Shown: positions 52,105 through 62,779 of the stretch, in pieces
How positions within the stretch are numbered: position 1 is the stretch's first letter
Layout: each line of letters opens with the position of its first letter
Source of the DNA: Prorocentrum cordatum
Taxonomy: Eukaryota > Sar > Dinophyceae > Prorocentrales > Prorocentraceae
Direction: 5' to 3'
DNA: 64,000 nt
NCBI GenBank assembly: GCA_963575745.1
Contig: CAUYUJ010015826.1
Span: 943,930 to 1,007,929, forward strand
Made by a program: the position numbers and the translations under genes
The notes under the pieces: generated by a model
Told to the model about the DNA's origin: nothing
What the model saw: the letters and a program-made list of their open reading frames with translations, nothing else
Database searches by the model: none

Positions 52105-53560
52105 CAGACTTGCATGGTAACGGAGCCCGTGGTTCGCCTGACGGGTTCCAGAGCAGACATGGCAGCGGCGGCCGCTGCGGCGACCCCACTCGACCCCGGC
52201 AGCAAGGACCTGGGTTACAATGCGTCGTTATTTGAAGTGCGTGAAGCCTGGTACAATAACCGATTCGCGGATCTGTGCGTCGCCGGTTACGATGGTGGAG
52301 ATTGCAGGTACGTTACCATAGCCCTCCAAGCCAACCGCGAATGGATGAGGTTGTTCTTCGAGCCCAGCGCTCTTCTTGGAACCAGGATGGTTGACGATGA
52401 TGGGGCATTCACGATTGACATCGAACATTCGTTATTTTCTGATATCGGCCATGAAATCCAACATGCGCTGCGAGGAAGAGTTCAACAACTTGAAAGGAGC
52501 ACTTTTGGATTGAACTGCGACGTCAGACGAACGCCTGTGAACATGTTACCAACGTCGCCGAAACTACACAGTCCGCTGGAAGCACGACGGCTGGAGGAGG
52601 CGGAAGCAAACCAATTAGTGGGTACGAGGCCGTTCAAAAGCTCATGCCGTTTTTTGGTGGCAGGACCAAGTTCAGAGAGTGGGCGCAAAAAACTGATGAA
52701 CGCGATCGGCCAAGGGAAACACGATTGCTGGGCAACCGTCTTCTAGGTGTACAACGAGCCTCAATAACCATGGATGGGGCGTTGCCCGATGATGAGAAGG
52801 CCGACTTGGTAAATATTATGAACGGGAGGTTAGCTGTGGGCGAACACACCAAAGCGTCACCAACCAAAGCACAAGAAAAAACGATCAAAGGATCGTCTGG
52901 GTCCAAGACGACGGTTACGCAAAGTTGGACGAGAATTGCGGGCATTTGTCGGATGGCACATTGGAAGGACGGAGCCACGGGTCAAACCCAAGGATTGCAC
53001 GAGGGAGACGTTTCAGTGGTTTCCCAGAAGGCACACGCATGGTATTCAGCCGTTACTAGTCACGCTGTTACACAAGATGAACCTGGCCATGAAGGCATGA
53101 AAACCGTACACGATTAACGACGCGGCGTCCCACCTTGAACAGAGGAGCGCATTGGTAGAGTCCCTCGAGAAGTACGGGCATGCATGCTCATTACCGTTGC
53201 CGTTCAGGGCTGTTACTCTGAGGGCTGTTCTGACCACCTCAAGGGATTGGCTCGACGACTGCTTGCACGATTGCTTCAAGACGCCCGAAACGTTTGATAT
53301 TAACACCTGCCAGAAGCTCTTCATCATATGTGGGGATTGGGCCAGGCAGGATAGACTTGACGGGGGTGCTGGGGAGCGGGGCGCAAACGTGAATGTGTCT
53401 GGCCATTATATAACGAAGGTGTAGAATTGTGGGCCTTGGGTGGGGCAGACATGCGGGGAAACGGCGACGCGAACGAAGCTAGCAGAGGAAATGCAAGGGC
53501 GAAGGCCCACGGGTTGCATGCGTGGAGGACGCGGGCACATTGCCACATGCTGCACCGTTA
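52105..53560 (+). pseudogene. Unidentified frame-broken coding region, gag-like
   Basis: Three protein-like stretches follow one another. First (frame of ATG 52159 to 52746): MAAAAAAATPLDPGSKDLGY then NASLFEVREAWYNNRFADLC and an acidic middle. Second, in another frame open from about 52590 to 53117: SGYEAVQKLMPFFGGRTKFR then EWAQKTDERDRPRETRLLGN, a pattern reminiscent of the capsid region of copia-type gag proteins. Third, back in the first frame (about 53110-53424): ACSLPLPFRAVTLRAVLTTS then RDWLDDCLHDCF. After a stop, the same frame encodes CMRGGRGHIATCC (53515-53553), which resembles a CCHC zinc knuckle that has lost its second cysteine codon. The arrangement suggests a decayed retrotransposon gag, but no family match can be shown; a multi-exon host gene is the alternative for the first stretch. 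Confidence 0.4.
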
Positions 53561-54480
53561 GAGGAACCACCGCAGGAAAAGGATGATGAACATGGGAATG
53601 CAAGGCGCCAAAGTTCACTGAGGAGCGCAGGTGGGAGATCGCAGAGGAGGGCGCCGGGGCACCGAGGGCCACCCGGATGGCAACGTGAAAGGAGATTACA
53701 GACGGGGCCCCTCGGGAGGTCATCAGGGGAACCAAGCCCCAAAAAATGAAGGAGGAGGCCTGGGGCGATCTGCGCAGATCAGCGAGAGGGAGCGCCACTA
53801 ATCCTGCGAAAAAGGGAGGCGCCGCAGCACGCTGCCCCAGGAACGTCAACGAGACCACCCCGGGCCGAGGGGGGGCAGGAGGCGCGGCGCAGGAGGGCCC
53901 GCGCAGATGCTGGGGCCACCCACGCTTGGACCGCGATGCCACAGGGTCGCACTGACGCAGGTGGAGTCACCGGCAACGTCGCGGCGCTGAAGCCAGCAAG
54001 GGGGCGCAGGAGTGGAGAGCAACAGGAAGGCGAGGTTAGGGATCGAGAGGCGGCATGCACCACGCGAGTTCAGCTTCAAGCGCGGCCGCGGCACCTACTC
54101 GGGCCACCGAATCACAGCGCATCAAGAAGGGGAACCAGCGTGGCGCAAGTGCGCCGAGCTGACGCGACAGGGCACGGGGGGCGAGGGAAGTCGAAGAAGT
54201 TGGCGATGAAAGGTGCGAGGGTGGAGCGCACGTGCGCAGAGCCACTCGAGGACCGGGGGGTCGGCGAAGTAGCAGGAGTGGAGCGGAGGAGAGAGTTCAG
54301 CGGTGGAGCACGCAACGTAGTCGTTAAAATTCGCCAACCGCGTTACCCAGGACATGCAGCCTCACCGGTGGATCCGCGGACCGCGCCTAATCCAGGGGCG
54401 GCGGAGAGCCCCGGGGGCGCGCGATGAACGCGGGGATGAGGCGCGGCCGGCTACCAGAGGTGGCATACGTTTAGGTCATC
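53560..54480. other. Unassigned GC-rich stretch
   Basis: Overlapping short frames on both strands, none with a recognisable domain. A plus stretch near 54060-54200 (APREFSFKRGRGTYSGHRIT) is the least biased. This could be part of the same retroelement as the flanking regions. Confidence 0.25.
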
Positions 54481-54611
54481 GCGCGCATGGAAAAACAGGC
54501 CTGGGATAATATGTTTGGAAGTGAGCTCGATCCAGATTTCACGTGGAATCCTCGGGGGCGGGGGGGTCGCCCACGCAGCGCTCCGCCGCCGAGCGAGGTG
54601 CTGTTGAGCGT

Positions 54612-54613
<2 letters not shown>

Positions 54614-54645
<32 letters not shown>
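54614..54645 (+). repeat. Poly-G run
   Basis: An almost uninterrupted run of about 30 G. It is G-quadruplex-prone and a likely site of length error. Confidence 0.9.
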
Positions 54646-54646
<1 letters not shown>

Positions 54647-54658
54647 CGACGGCCGCCG

Positions 54659-54850
54659 ATGGCGGCCCGGGCGGGGGCGGGGCCCCGTTCGGACCAGTTC
54701 GGGGAGATCGTGGACGCGAACCTCATGGGGGGCGAGAACCGCGGCCTGGTCATTGACCAGAAGGGCGACGTCGCGATCAACGGCGAGGAGATTCTCGCGC
54801 GCGTGATCGCGGCCAGCCGAGTGGCCGACTTCAAGCGAGACGCGCAGTGA
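54659..54850 (+). pseudogene. Short coding-like island, unidentified
   Basis: A frame ending at a TGA (54848-54850) reads SDQFGEIVDANLMGGENRGL then VIDQKGDVAINGEEILARVI and AASRVADFKRDAQ, which has ordinary globular-protein composition. It lies upstream of the retroelement pol pieces and may be part of the same element or an exon of a host gene. Upstream extension is blocked by the poly-G run. Confidence 0.35.
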
Positions 54851-55099
54851 GGGTTGGGCGTTGGGCGGCCTCTGCGCCCTCGGCGACCGCGGCGGCGAGG
54901 CGGGGCGGCGGAACCTCGAACTCTCCGAGGCCGCGGCGCTGACGCGGGGCGCGGATCTGGCGAGCTTTCCGCCGGCGGGCGCCAGGGGCGCCATGGTCCT
55001 AGGAGTCCGCGGCGCCCCAGCCGGGCAGCGTGACTTCGCGCCGGGCCGCGCGGGGGCGCCTCGGCGCGCGGGCGAGGGGTCGGCCGCCGCGCGCGCGCG

Positions 55100-56230
55100 G
55101 GAACCTCTGCGAGGTCATCCGCCTGATGCGCTCGTGGGGCCAGGTCGACTAATCCTCGCTCGCCTCCGCTGAGTCGATCGTGCGCCCGTTGATGCAGGCG
55201 GGGATCGCGGCGGAGCGCGGCCCGCGCCATCCCGGCAACAGTGGTTTAGACATCGCGATCTCTGCAAATGTCAACGCAGTCGGTCGGGCCACCGCGCCCA
55301 AGTTCAATGCTCGGGCCACTGACAGGCTCAGGGGGGGGCGCTGATCTGGAAGCAGAAGTGGCTCAACCGCGAGGAGCAGAAGCAGACGCACAAGGGCGAC
55401 GGCGGGGGGGGGGGGATGGCACCGACTTCGCGAACCCGAAGAGGCGCCCGGAGAAGGCGAAGCGAGGTGCTGCCGGCGTCGGGAACGGCGCAGGCGAGGA
55501 GGGGCGATGCCCCCCCGCGAGCTGCGGGGGCGCCAGCGCCGGCGGCCCGGGCGCCGAGCGAACCCCCCGCAGCCGACTTCCACGCGGGCTAACGCTCGTC
55601 TGGGCCCGGAGGATCCGGTCGCGAGGTCGACCGCACGGCGATGCTTTTCTTCTTTCCGTGGTGGCCTCGGCTCTGCGCGTCACCCCGAGCGGCTTCGGCC
55701 AGTTTTGATTCGGCTCGGGCCCTGAACCAGCTTGCTGCCGCCAACTTGAATTCACGTGGCGCCCAGGGTCACGGCCGGGCACCTGGGGGGCACCTCCGGC
55801 TTATTGGCGTGCAGTGTTGGGCGCGCCAGAACGTCGCCTGGCGGGTTTAGGCACGCGAGGATTGTCCGCTAGACCTCGCCGAGGAGTCGCCCATGCCGGA
55901 GATCCTCGACTCGAGAGACCGCTGCGGCATGGAACCCACGATCTTGGCCAGCTTCGATCTCGACGGGGTCAAGATCCCTCGCAGACAGGTCCACGCGCGG
56001 CCGATCCGTCGGGAGCTGCCTCCCGCGGCCCTCGGCTACCTTCGGCGCGCGGCCGACTTGATCGAGATGGGCGAGGCGGAGCTCGAGGGGGGTGGAGCCT
56101 CGGTATTCGCCTTCTCGCCCTACTGGGGCCCCCGCCCGCGGCGCTCGCGAGACCTTCGGAAGCGTCTGTTCAGCGCCTGAGAGAGCGGGGCTTGCTGACT
56201 TGGCGCTGGCGGCTGAAGGGGCGTGCGTGA
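55100..56230 (+). pseudogene. Retroelement C, region upstream of reverse transcriptase
   Basis: One frame reads NLCEVIRLMRSWGQVD, an in-frame TAA, then SAESIVRPLMQAGIAAERGP and LDIAISANVNAVGRATAPKF to a G run (about 55331). After a one-base shift it continues ALIWKQKWLNREEQKQTHKG. From 55893 a further frame gives MPEILDSRDRCGMEPTILAS, FDLDGVKIPRRQ, then GYLRRAADLIEMGEAELEGG and FAFSPYWGPRPRRS. After another shift near 56160 comes SVQRLRERGLLTWRWRLKGR (ending about 56224). The last part is the stretch that directly precedes the first reverse-transcriptase motif in dinoflagellate pol-like sequences I know of. That motif is found 2.8 kb downstream at 59.06 kb. Confidence 0.5.
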
Positions 56231-59030
56231 GAAAGAAGGTAATGTGGAGAGGTACTGGCATGTGATAATTTCAGAGCAGCCGTAAAATAGGTTACGAAAA
56301 AAGGCGAACGACAACATATGTTTGACACATGTTAGTTAAATGACAGTCTGTTATAAGGTTTAAGCTCTCCAATCGCAAGCGATGTTTGCGGCGCGCGGCG
56401 ATTGCCCGGCCGAGAATGCCCATTGGCGTGGCAGCCCAGGGTGATCATGCGCCCTGCGGCGCGCGGGATCGGCTTCCACGGTTTGGTTTTGGGGTCTCTC
56501 GCCGCGGGGGCGCGCCGCGCATTGGCGCGGCGCGGGGCCTCGCGGCGCCCGTGCGCGTCCAGCGAATTTTCGGCAAAGGGCCCGCCCATCTGCACTTTCG
56601 ATCGCAGTTTCTGCTGGGATTTCTTCGGGTGCCAGGGGGCGCGTGACAGCGGCGCGCCGACATGAAACAGGGCCGCCGCGCGAGCGGCGCCGGCGGGGTC
56701 GGGGCTTCCCGCGGGGCCACGACGCGCGCGACAGTTGCGCAAATATGCCGCGCCCAGCCGCTGCCGCTAGGGCCTCTAGGGCCTTCGGCGGGGCCCCCCG
56801 TCGAGCCGCGAACTGCGCGAGGGCTCTGCGGGCGTCGCGCGCGGCCGCCGCCTCTGGGGCCTTCGGCGGGGGCCCCCGCGGCCAGGGCGCGCGTGAGCGG
56901 CGCCGACGCTGGGACCTGTGGCGGGTTTCTTCCTTCGGGCCATCGAACGCGCGAGGGGGGCGCGCAAGCGCCGCGCGCGGCTGATGCCGCCGGGGCCTTT
57001 GATGGAGCCCGGGGAGCGCAAGTGCCGCTCGTCGCCGCTGCTACCGCGGCCTCGACGGAGTCGCCCGTGGGGCCGCGAAGCGCGCGACGGGTGTGCAAGC
57101 AGGGCGCGCAGCTTCTGCCGCTGCGGCTTTTAGGCAAATTATTGAGGGGCATGCGAGCACCGCGCGCGGCCGCCGCCGCTGGGGGCTTCGGCGGGCCCCC
57201 CATCAGGGGCGACGACTGGGGCCCCCTCGGTGCTATTGCCATTGAGGCACCGCCCCGCGTCGGCGAAACTTCTCGGGCACATTGCCGCGGGGGTGGCGCG
57301 GCGCAGACGTCATCAGCAGAACCGCGCGACTGCGCCCCTCGCCAGGCGTCGCGCCCCCGCCCGCCACCCCCGCCCGGCGCCGGGGGGCGGCCAGACATTC
57401 GACCCAGAGGCGCACGGGGCAGGGGGGGGGGGCAAGGCTACATGGGGCAGCCGCATTCCGTCGCGGGCCTCCCGCGGGCGTCGCGCCATTCCACCCCGCC
57501 CCCGCCGGCTGCCCTGGGGAACAGGTCATGTCGCATCTCTTTTCTTCCATTTTCACCGATCGGGGCGGGTTTTTTTTCGCGCATGTATTATGTTTTTTGG
57601 GTGAGAGAAAAGGCGCCCCCTAGGCCGTTGATTTGCCGCATATGTTTTGCGCATTTGTTGCAGAAGCAATTGGCGAACAATTAATTGGCGAATTATATGC
57701 CAAAAATGCCCCCGCGGAATCGGTGGGTGATTCGCTTATTTCGGCCGCTTAGTTTTTATGTAACGAATAGGCGCGCAGAATTCCCCTGGGGATTTCGAAT
57801 GCGTTTTTTGTTTTGCACTGTTTGTGCATTTCGTTTTGGGCACCTCGAACACACCTAAAGAAATCGCGGCCGCTCGGGGGCCGTGCCGATCGAGACGCGA
57901 CGGCGATCGTGCCGGCGTCTGGCGCGGAGCCTGGGGGGTATCTATCGCCGCCCTGGGTCGCGGCGGCCATCTTGCAACAATTCTGGGCGCCCTCGCATTT
58001 GCTGCCTGAGGCGCTGGCGCAACCGGCGCGGGCTGGGCCGGGCGCGAGCGGCGCCGTGGATTGGGGTCGCCGCAGGGGGTCGCGGCGCAGACAGCCAGGG
58101 GGAACAACGGGGTCAATTGGAGAGGGCGGCAGGCAGGATGGAGAGCGCGCGAGGTGGAAGGGGGGGGGCGCAATCGGAGGAGGAGGGGGGGTTGGGGGGG
58201 AGAAGGGGCGAGGAATGGGGGGGCCCACGTCGTCGGCAGCAGTCTGGGGGGCGTTCTTGTTGGCTTATTCGCAGGTCGCAACGGCGGCAGCCGCGCCGGC
58301 CGCGGCGGCATGCCCCTGACGTCGTCGACGCGCGGGGGCGCGCAGGACGTCGTGCCATCGGCAGTCGCGCGATGATGGCGCAGTAGCCATATGAGAGCTT
58401 GCATCGCAGAAATGCAGGGTGGCCCGCGGTCCGGGTCGGCCTGTAGCTTCGCGCGGCCCGGGCCCGCCAATGCAGATTTTTCCCCACCTCATCGCCCTGT
58501 CCCCCTCGTTCCAAGGGCCCGTTAACGGCCCCATCGAGGCTGTTCTGGCCGCCGCCCCCGCGCAAGTTCCAGTCGCCCCTTTTCGCCCCCTCTTCGCCCA
58601 ATTATTATTCTCCAGGCGATGTCGCACGCCTGCCCCCCCTCCTGCCCCTCGTGCGCGGGTTTCATCGGGCCCGTCGTTGTTTTCCTGGCACCGTCGTTTT
58701 TGTCAGTGGCTGCGCTGCTGCTTCTGCCCCCTTCTTTGCCTTCCGCCGCTTCGCCTCCGCCGCCGCCGCCGCCGCAGATGCGGCGTCGGAGATGTGCAGA
58801 TTCGGCGGGGTTGCGTCGTCGACTTGCAAGCGAGGCGTTCGAGTTGCGCGGGGTGGATCACTCCTGGGCGGGCGCGCGCGCTTGCGCTTCGCGCGTGCCG
58901 CGTGCCACTTTGCTAATCCAGCGAACGGTTTCTGCGTCATTATACAGCGGAGACATATTTTTCATTCATTTCACAGCACTTAATCTGTTACATTTTCCAT
59001 GCAATGAAATGTTTTCCTGGGTTCCCAGGC
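56231..59030. other. 2.8 kb segment splitting retroelement C
   Basis: The segment begins with GGTAATGTGGAG and AT-rich DNA (56230-56370) and ends with AT-rich DNA (58915-59020), with GC-rich sequence between. The interior includes satellite related to 2460-2880 in opposite orientation (about 56640-57300, words GGGCCTTCGGCGGGG and CGCGAACTGCGCGA), AT-rich patches near 57545-57860, and G-rich runs near 58155-58230. No gene is recognised; the many frames are GC artefacts. It may be a nested insertion or an intron-like interruption. GGGCGTGCG at the left edge and GGCGCGCGGG at the right edge are similar but not a clean target duplication. Confidence 0.5.
56640..57300 (-). repeat. CG-rich satellite related to 2460-2880
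   Basis: Units of about 100 bp carry GCCGCCGCTGGGGCCTTCGG, CGGGGGCCCCC, a CGCGAACTGCGCGA-like word and GGCGCGC. Read on the minus strand these match the plus-strand words of the first satellite (GGGGGCTCCGTCGAAGGCCC, TTCGCGGCCCC). Confidence 0.45.
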
Positions 59031-60125
59031 TGTCCATGAGTAGCTGCCGTCTAAGGCGCGCGGGCATCTCCGTGGTCGACAAGGAAGATGGGCAGATATT
59101 GATCATCGACGCCCGGGTGGCGAACCAGGCGCATCGGCCGCCTCCCATTGCCAGGCTGGGATCATCTCGCTGCATGACGGACCGGGACTTCTTCGATTCC
59201 CGCCTGGAGATTTCGGGCCCCAAGGGCTTCGGCTCCGGGGCGGCCCGCCCTGCTGGCTTGGCGGGCGACCTCGGGGGCTGCCTCTGCAAGTTCACGATCT
59301 CCGAGCTCGCCGGCCGGTTCAGCTTCGAGGGCCGCCTCGACGCCGCGGAACCGTAGGAGATGGGCCGCCCGCCGGCCGCGGTCTGGGACGACGCCGAGGG
59401 AGGGGGCGGAGACCCGGGTCGAGGACGGCGAGGTGGTGCATACTTGCATGGCCGACGCGCGCGCGCTGGCCACGGGCGTCTACTTCGCGAACGAGGCCGC
59501 CACCCACCGCGCGCGGCAGACCCTCTGCCTGGGGAGGCCGCCCAGATCGTGAATCATGGGGGAGATGCAGCCCGCGCCGGTCTCGAAGCTGGGGGGCGCG
59601 CGTTGACGACGCGCGGGTGATCGGGGGCTACGAAACCGACGCAGTGAAGCAGATGACCGAGACTGAGGAGTTCCGTGAAGATCATATCCTTTGTGGCGCT
59701 GGGTCGCGCTGCGATTTTGATGCGCAGTCGCTCGGCTTGGCGCGTCGCTGGCGCGAACGTGGACTTCGGCACGTGGGCCGGCGCGTCTGCCGCGACGTCA
59801 GAGGCTGCGCGGGCGCGCCCGTCAGCGCCAGCTCAGGCACGCGGCGGGCCGGCCCTGCCCCGAGGCCGCGCCCGCCCTGGCGCCGATCAGGCGCTGGAGA
59901 CGCCGAAGCGGGCGCGGCCCTCCGTGAAGTCCGAGTTCCGCTGCGCCACGAACGCGCCGTTCTCGACGGGGGCCGACCTCGGCGCCGCCCACTCCGACCA
60001 GTTCCGCAGCGGGGGCTCGCCCAGCTGCGGCTGCGCGCCGCGCGCGACGAAGGCCGAGCGCGAGGAGATTAGGGAGGTTTGGAGGCGCCGGGGGCGCTGG
60101 CGGCACCGCGACGCCCCCGCGTAGG
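59030..60125 (+). pseudogene. Retroelement C, reverse transcriptase remnant
   Basis: A plus frame to 59356 reads RRAGISVVDKEDGQILIIDA then RVANQAHRPPP, the lysine-then-IxDxRxxN segment at the start of many reverse transcriptases. It is followed by GDLGGCLCKFTISELAGRF, which corresponds to motif A with its Asp kept. In another frame ALATGVYFANEAATHRARQT (about 59470-59525) corresponds to the segment after motif B, and ARVDDARVIGGYETDAVKQM (VDD at 59602-59610) to the catalytic motif C. Further coding-like sequence continues to 60124 (SAWRVAGANVDFGTWAGASA; later AEREEIREVWRRR). At least three frame changes and several stops make it non-functional. Family assignment between LTR, DIRS and other types is not possible by eye. 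Confidence 0.55.
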
Positions 60126-60129
60126 AGGG

Positions 60130-60510
60130 CCAGATTCGCGTCGGCCTGGGCTGCGCGCGCAGATGGGCACCGAGCGCCTCGGCCAGCGCGCTGACCGCCT
60201 TACTTCGTGCACTGGGCTGTTAGGTAGGTTATAAGGCGACTTAGGGATATGATAATAACTTGCTCACAAGTCTCATGTAACGCTGGTATAACTTACTTAT
60301 AACTGTTCCTTCACTTTCCATTCGCTTCCAAGATTCCCCATCACTTTTTAAAAATTTCATATTTTTGCCATAGCTCTTTTTATATAATTTTGGCTAACTT
60401 CTGTGTTTGAGCCCATGGCCCGAGCGGCAATAAATTCGATCCGTAACACACTTTCGGCTCAATCTGCTCGGGTTTCCGCGACATTCTGCGACGAGGGGGA
60501 TTGCGCCATT
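60130..60510. other. AT-richer stretch
   Basis: 60200-60420 is clearly AT-richer (TTATAACTGTTCC, CTTTTTAAAAATTTCATATT, TTTTATATAATTTTGGC) than its surroundings. It may be a terminal region of retroelement C or the upstream region of the next gene. No repeat partner is found in the window. Confidence 0.35.
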
Positions 60511-60515
60511 GCGAC

Positions 60516-60752
60516 ATGGGCAACGCTGCCAAACGCGCCCGTGTAGCTGCATCTGTAGGCCTCAGCACATCTTTCAATGCCATGAAGAGGATGTTTGACG
60601 CTTTGAAAGAGGAGGACCTAGATTCTAAATTGGGCTACAATTCGATTTCGGCTTCAGTTCTCAAGTACGTTGAAAGCACTAGCACAGGGCATGGGAACAT
60701 AATGCAGAGCGTTTCCCTGGATACACCGCGTCGACGCGCCACCTTCCGCCGC

Positions 60753-60804
<52 letters not shown>

Positions 60805-62248
60805 TATGGAAGGGCAGAGGGGAAAGGGGGGGGGGGGGGAGTTGCGGAGTGGGGGAGTGGACGAGCACGGAAGAGGATGATGATTTGAAACGCTTGTCAT
60901 ATAGGATCGCTACATACATCAGTAGATGCTTGTGTGCCCTGCCACGAGGGGTCACGAGGAACAAGATGATGGGTCCTCGTTCACATGGTGGTATGCTCAC
61001 CCTCTTGCCTTGTCGAATCACCTATGTGAATTCTCGCCTGCGTTTGCCAAACTGATGTCGGACAGCTGCGCCGGCAAGCAGTGCGGCTTGGCGTTGCGGG
61101 GGGGCAAGGCCAGCATGGGGAACCCAATGCGCCCCGACAGCGCCAATAAATACCTTGTGGATTATTTTGCATTAGCAGATCTCCCAGAATGGTGGAGGTC
61201 ACAAGACCACGGGTGGTTCCCCATAGGCGTCCTCGAAGTAGATCGGCTCTCGCGTGTGGTGGCTGGGTATTCTGGTGTGCTCCGCAAGATATTTCACGTT
61301 ATGTTCACGGGCCTCCATAATTTTAAAGCTGGCGTTCGGTGCAGCGACGGTGGCGGGGGTCTTTTCCTGCTCAAGGCTCATCATAAGGCCTTGATCCAGG
61401 ACGAGAAAAGCCATGAGGAGGCACGGGCGCTGAAAGGGGCAGCAGGGAGTTCCTGTTGCGCCAGCTGCAAGAACATATACAACGGACCGCCCAGCGCGCG
61501 CGAACACGATGAATACATTCATCACTATTCGACCGCGCGGCCCTCCACATTTGATAGGCACTCAGATGCATCGGCGCGGCGCAGGGTAGACAAGCAATGA
61601 CGCTTCGCGCGCCGCCACAAGCCCGCCCAGAAACCACGCTGGCGGGGAGCGCCTGGGCGGGGGAGGTCGCCGAGTGAGAGAGGGAACGGAGGGGGGGGGG
61701 GCAGGGGTGGAGGGGCAGGGGAGGATTGCGATATCGATAATGCGCCTGGCGACGCCGACGCCCCTGGCGGCAGTGAATCTGCGCCGCGAGCGCCCCTTGT
61801 TGAGCAGGGGAGATTTTGCTGAGCTCCAACAGAGATGCGGCATGACTTGGGGGCCATGCAGCGTCGTGTTCGACGACGCTCTCAGAGAGCGCTATATACC
61901 TCACAGCAGCCATTATACAACGGCCTTGCAGCAAATCCCGACGGGGGAAAAGGGGGGGGGGGGATGGGGGGAGAGACGATAAGATATGCGACGGGGAGCT
62001 CCACCTCCCTCCTCGTCCCTCCCCCCCCCTCCTCCTCCTCATCATCATCGTCCTCGTCCTCCCTCCCCCCCCTCTCCTATCCTCAACGCTGTGTCCCGCC
62101 CCTTGCGGAGCGGGTGCGGTTTGGGATTGGATGCGCGTGTTATGCGCAAGTGGAAGGGGTGTGTCAATATTTGATAAATGAGTTCGTCAAAGAATTGATG
62201 TCTCGGGGTATCGCAGCAGCTGACCTTGGCGATTTCACTGCTGCGATG
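60516..62248 (+). CDS. Three exon-like blocks of a dinoflagellate-expanded protein family
   Basis: Block 1 (60516-60725): MGNAAKRARVAASVGLSTSF, MKRMFDALKEEDLDSKLGYN and SASVLKYVESTSTGHGNIMQ. Block 2 (about 60962-61570, another frame): SSFTWWYAHPLALSNHLCEF, GNPMRPDSANKYLVDYFALA, DLPEWWRSQDHGWFPIGVLE, LLKAHHKALIQDEKSHEEAR, ALKGAAGSSCCASCKNIYNG and STARPSTFDRHSDAS. Block 3 (about 62135-62248): VEGVCQYLINEFVKELMSRG then IAAADLGDF. The order, with the PxRPD, LPxW, KGAxGxxxCxxCKN and FDxHxDAS motifs, matches what I recall of a very large uncharacterised family in dinoflagellate genomes that has a transposase-like flavour. The Cys pairs may bind metal. Blocks are separated by an AT microsatellite and by a CCT tract, so they are either exons with repeat-filled introns or a broken copy. 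The C-terminus is not seen. The enzymatic role is unknown. Confidence 0.55.
60756..60802 (+). repeat. (AT)n microsatellite
   Basis: About 46 bp of uninterrupted AT dinucleotides between coding blocks 1 and 2, followed by a G run near 60827-60840. Confidence 0.95.
61675..61730 (+). repeat. G-rich tract
   Basis: GGGGGGGGGGCAGGGGTGGA and similar, within the presumed second intron. Confidence 0.7.
62005..62080 (+). repeat. (CCT)n / (CATCAT) tract
   Basis: CTCCACCTCCCTCCTCGTCC, CCTCCTCCTCATCATC and similar. It is opposed by an AGG tract at 62462-62760. Confidence 0.85.
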
Positions 62249-62461
62249 TTTCGTGATTCTTCGGGCGCCTCGAGAGGGCTTCTCGTCAAATTGCCGGTGT
62301 GTTTTTTTTTTCAGTGAGCGGATGAATTCTTGACGCTTCGCGCATCCCCACCAGCCCATCCAAAAAACGATGCCCAGGCGAATTGCGGCGATCAGGGAAG
62401 TGAGGGAGCATGCAGAGTAGCAAAGGGCTCCATGGGGGGCCCGTCTTACCCGAGAGGGCGA

Positions 62462-62765
62462 GGATGGAGGAGGAGTCGGAGGAGGATGAGGAGGAAGAGG
62501 ATGGGGGGGGGGAGGAGGGGCAGCAGGTGGGAAAAGTGGGAGGAGGGCGGGGCGAGGAGGGGGAATAGGCGGATGATGAGGAGGAGGGGGAGGGGGAGGA
62601 GGAGGAGGAGGAGGGGGAGGAGGAGGAGGAGGAGGAGGAGGAGGAGGAGAGGGAGGAAGAGAAGAGGACATGAGGAGGAGGAGGAGGAGGCTGATAAAGT
62701 GGAGGAGAAGGAGGAGGAGTAGGCCGACAAGGAGGAGGAGGAGGGGGAGGAGGAGAAAGATGAGA
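62462..62765 (+). repeat. (AGG)n tract
   Basis: About 300 bp of GGA triplets with occasional AGATGAG or GAGGATGAG interruptions. Confidence 0.95.
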
Positions 62766-62779
62766 AGGGGCAAGAACAA

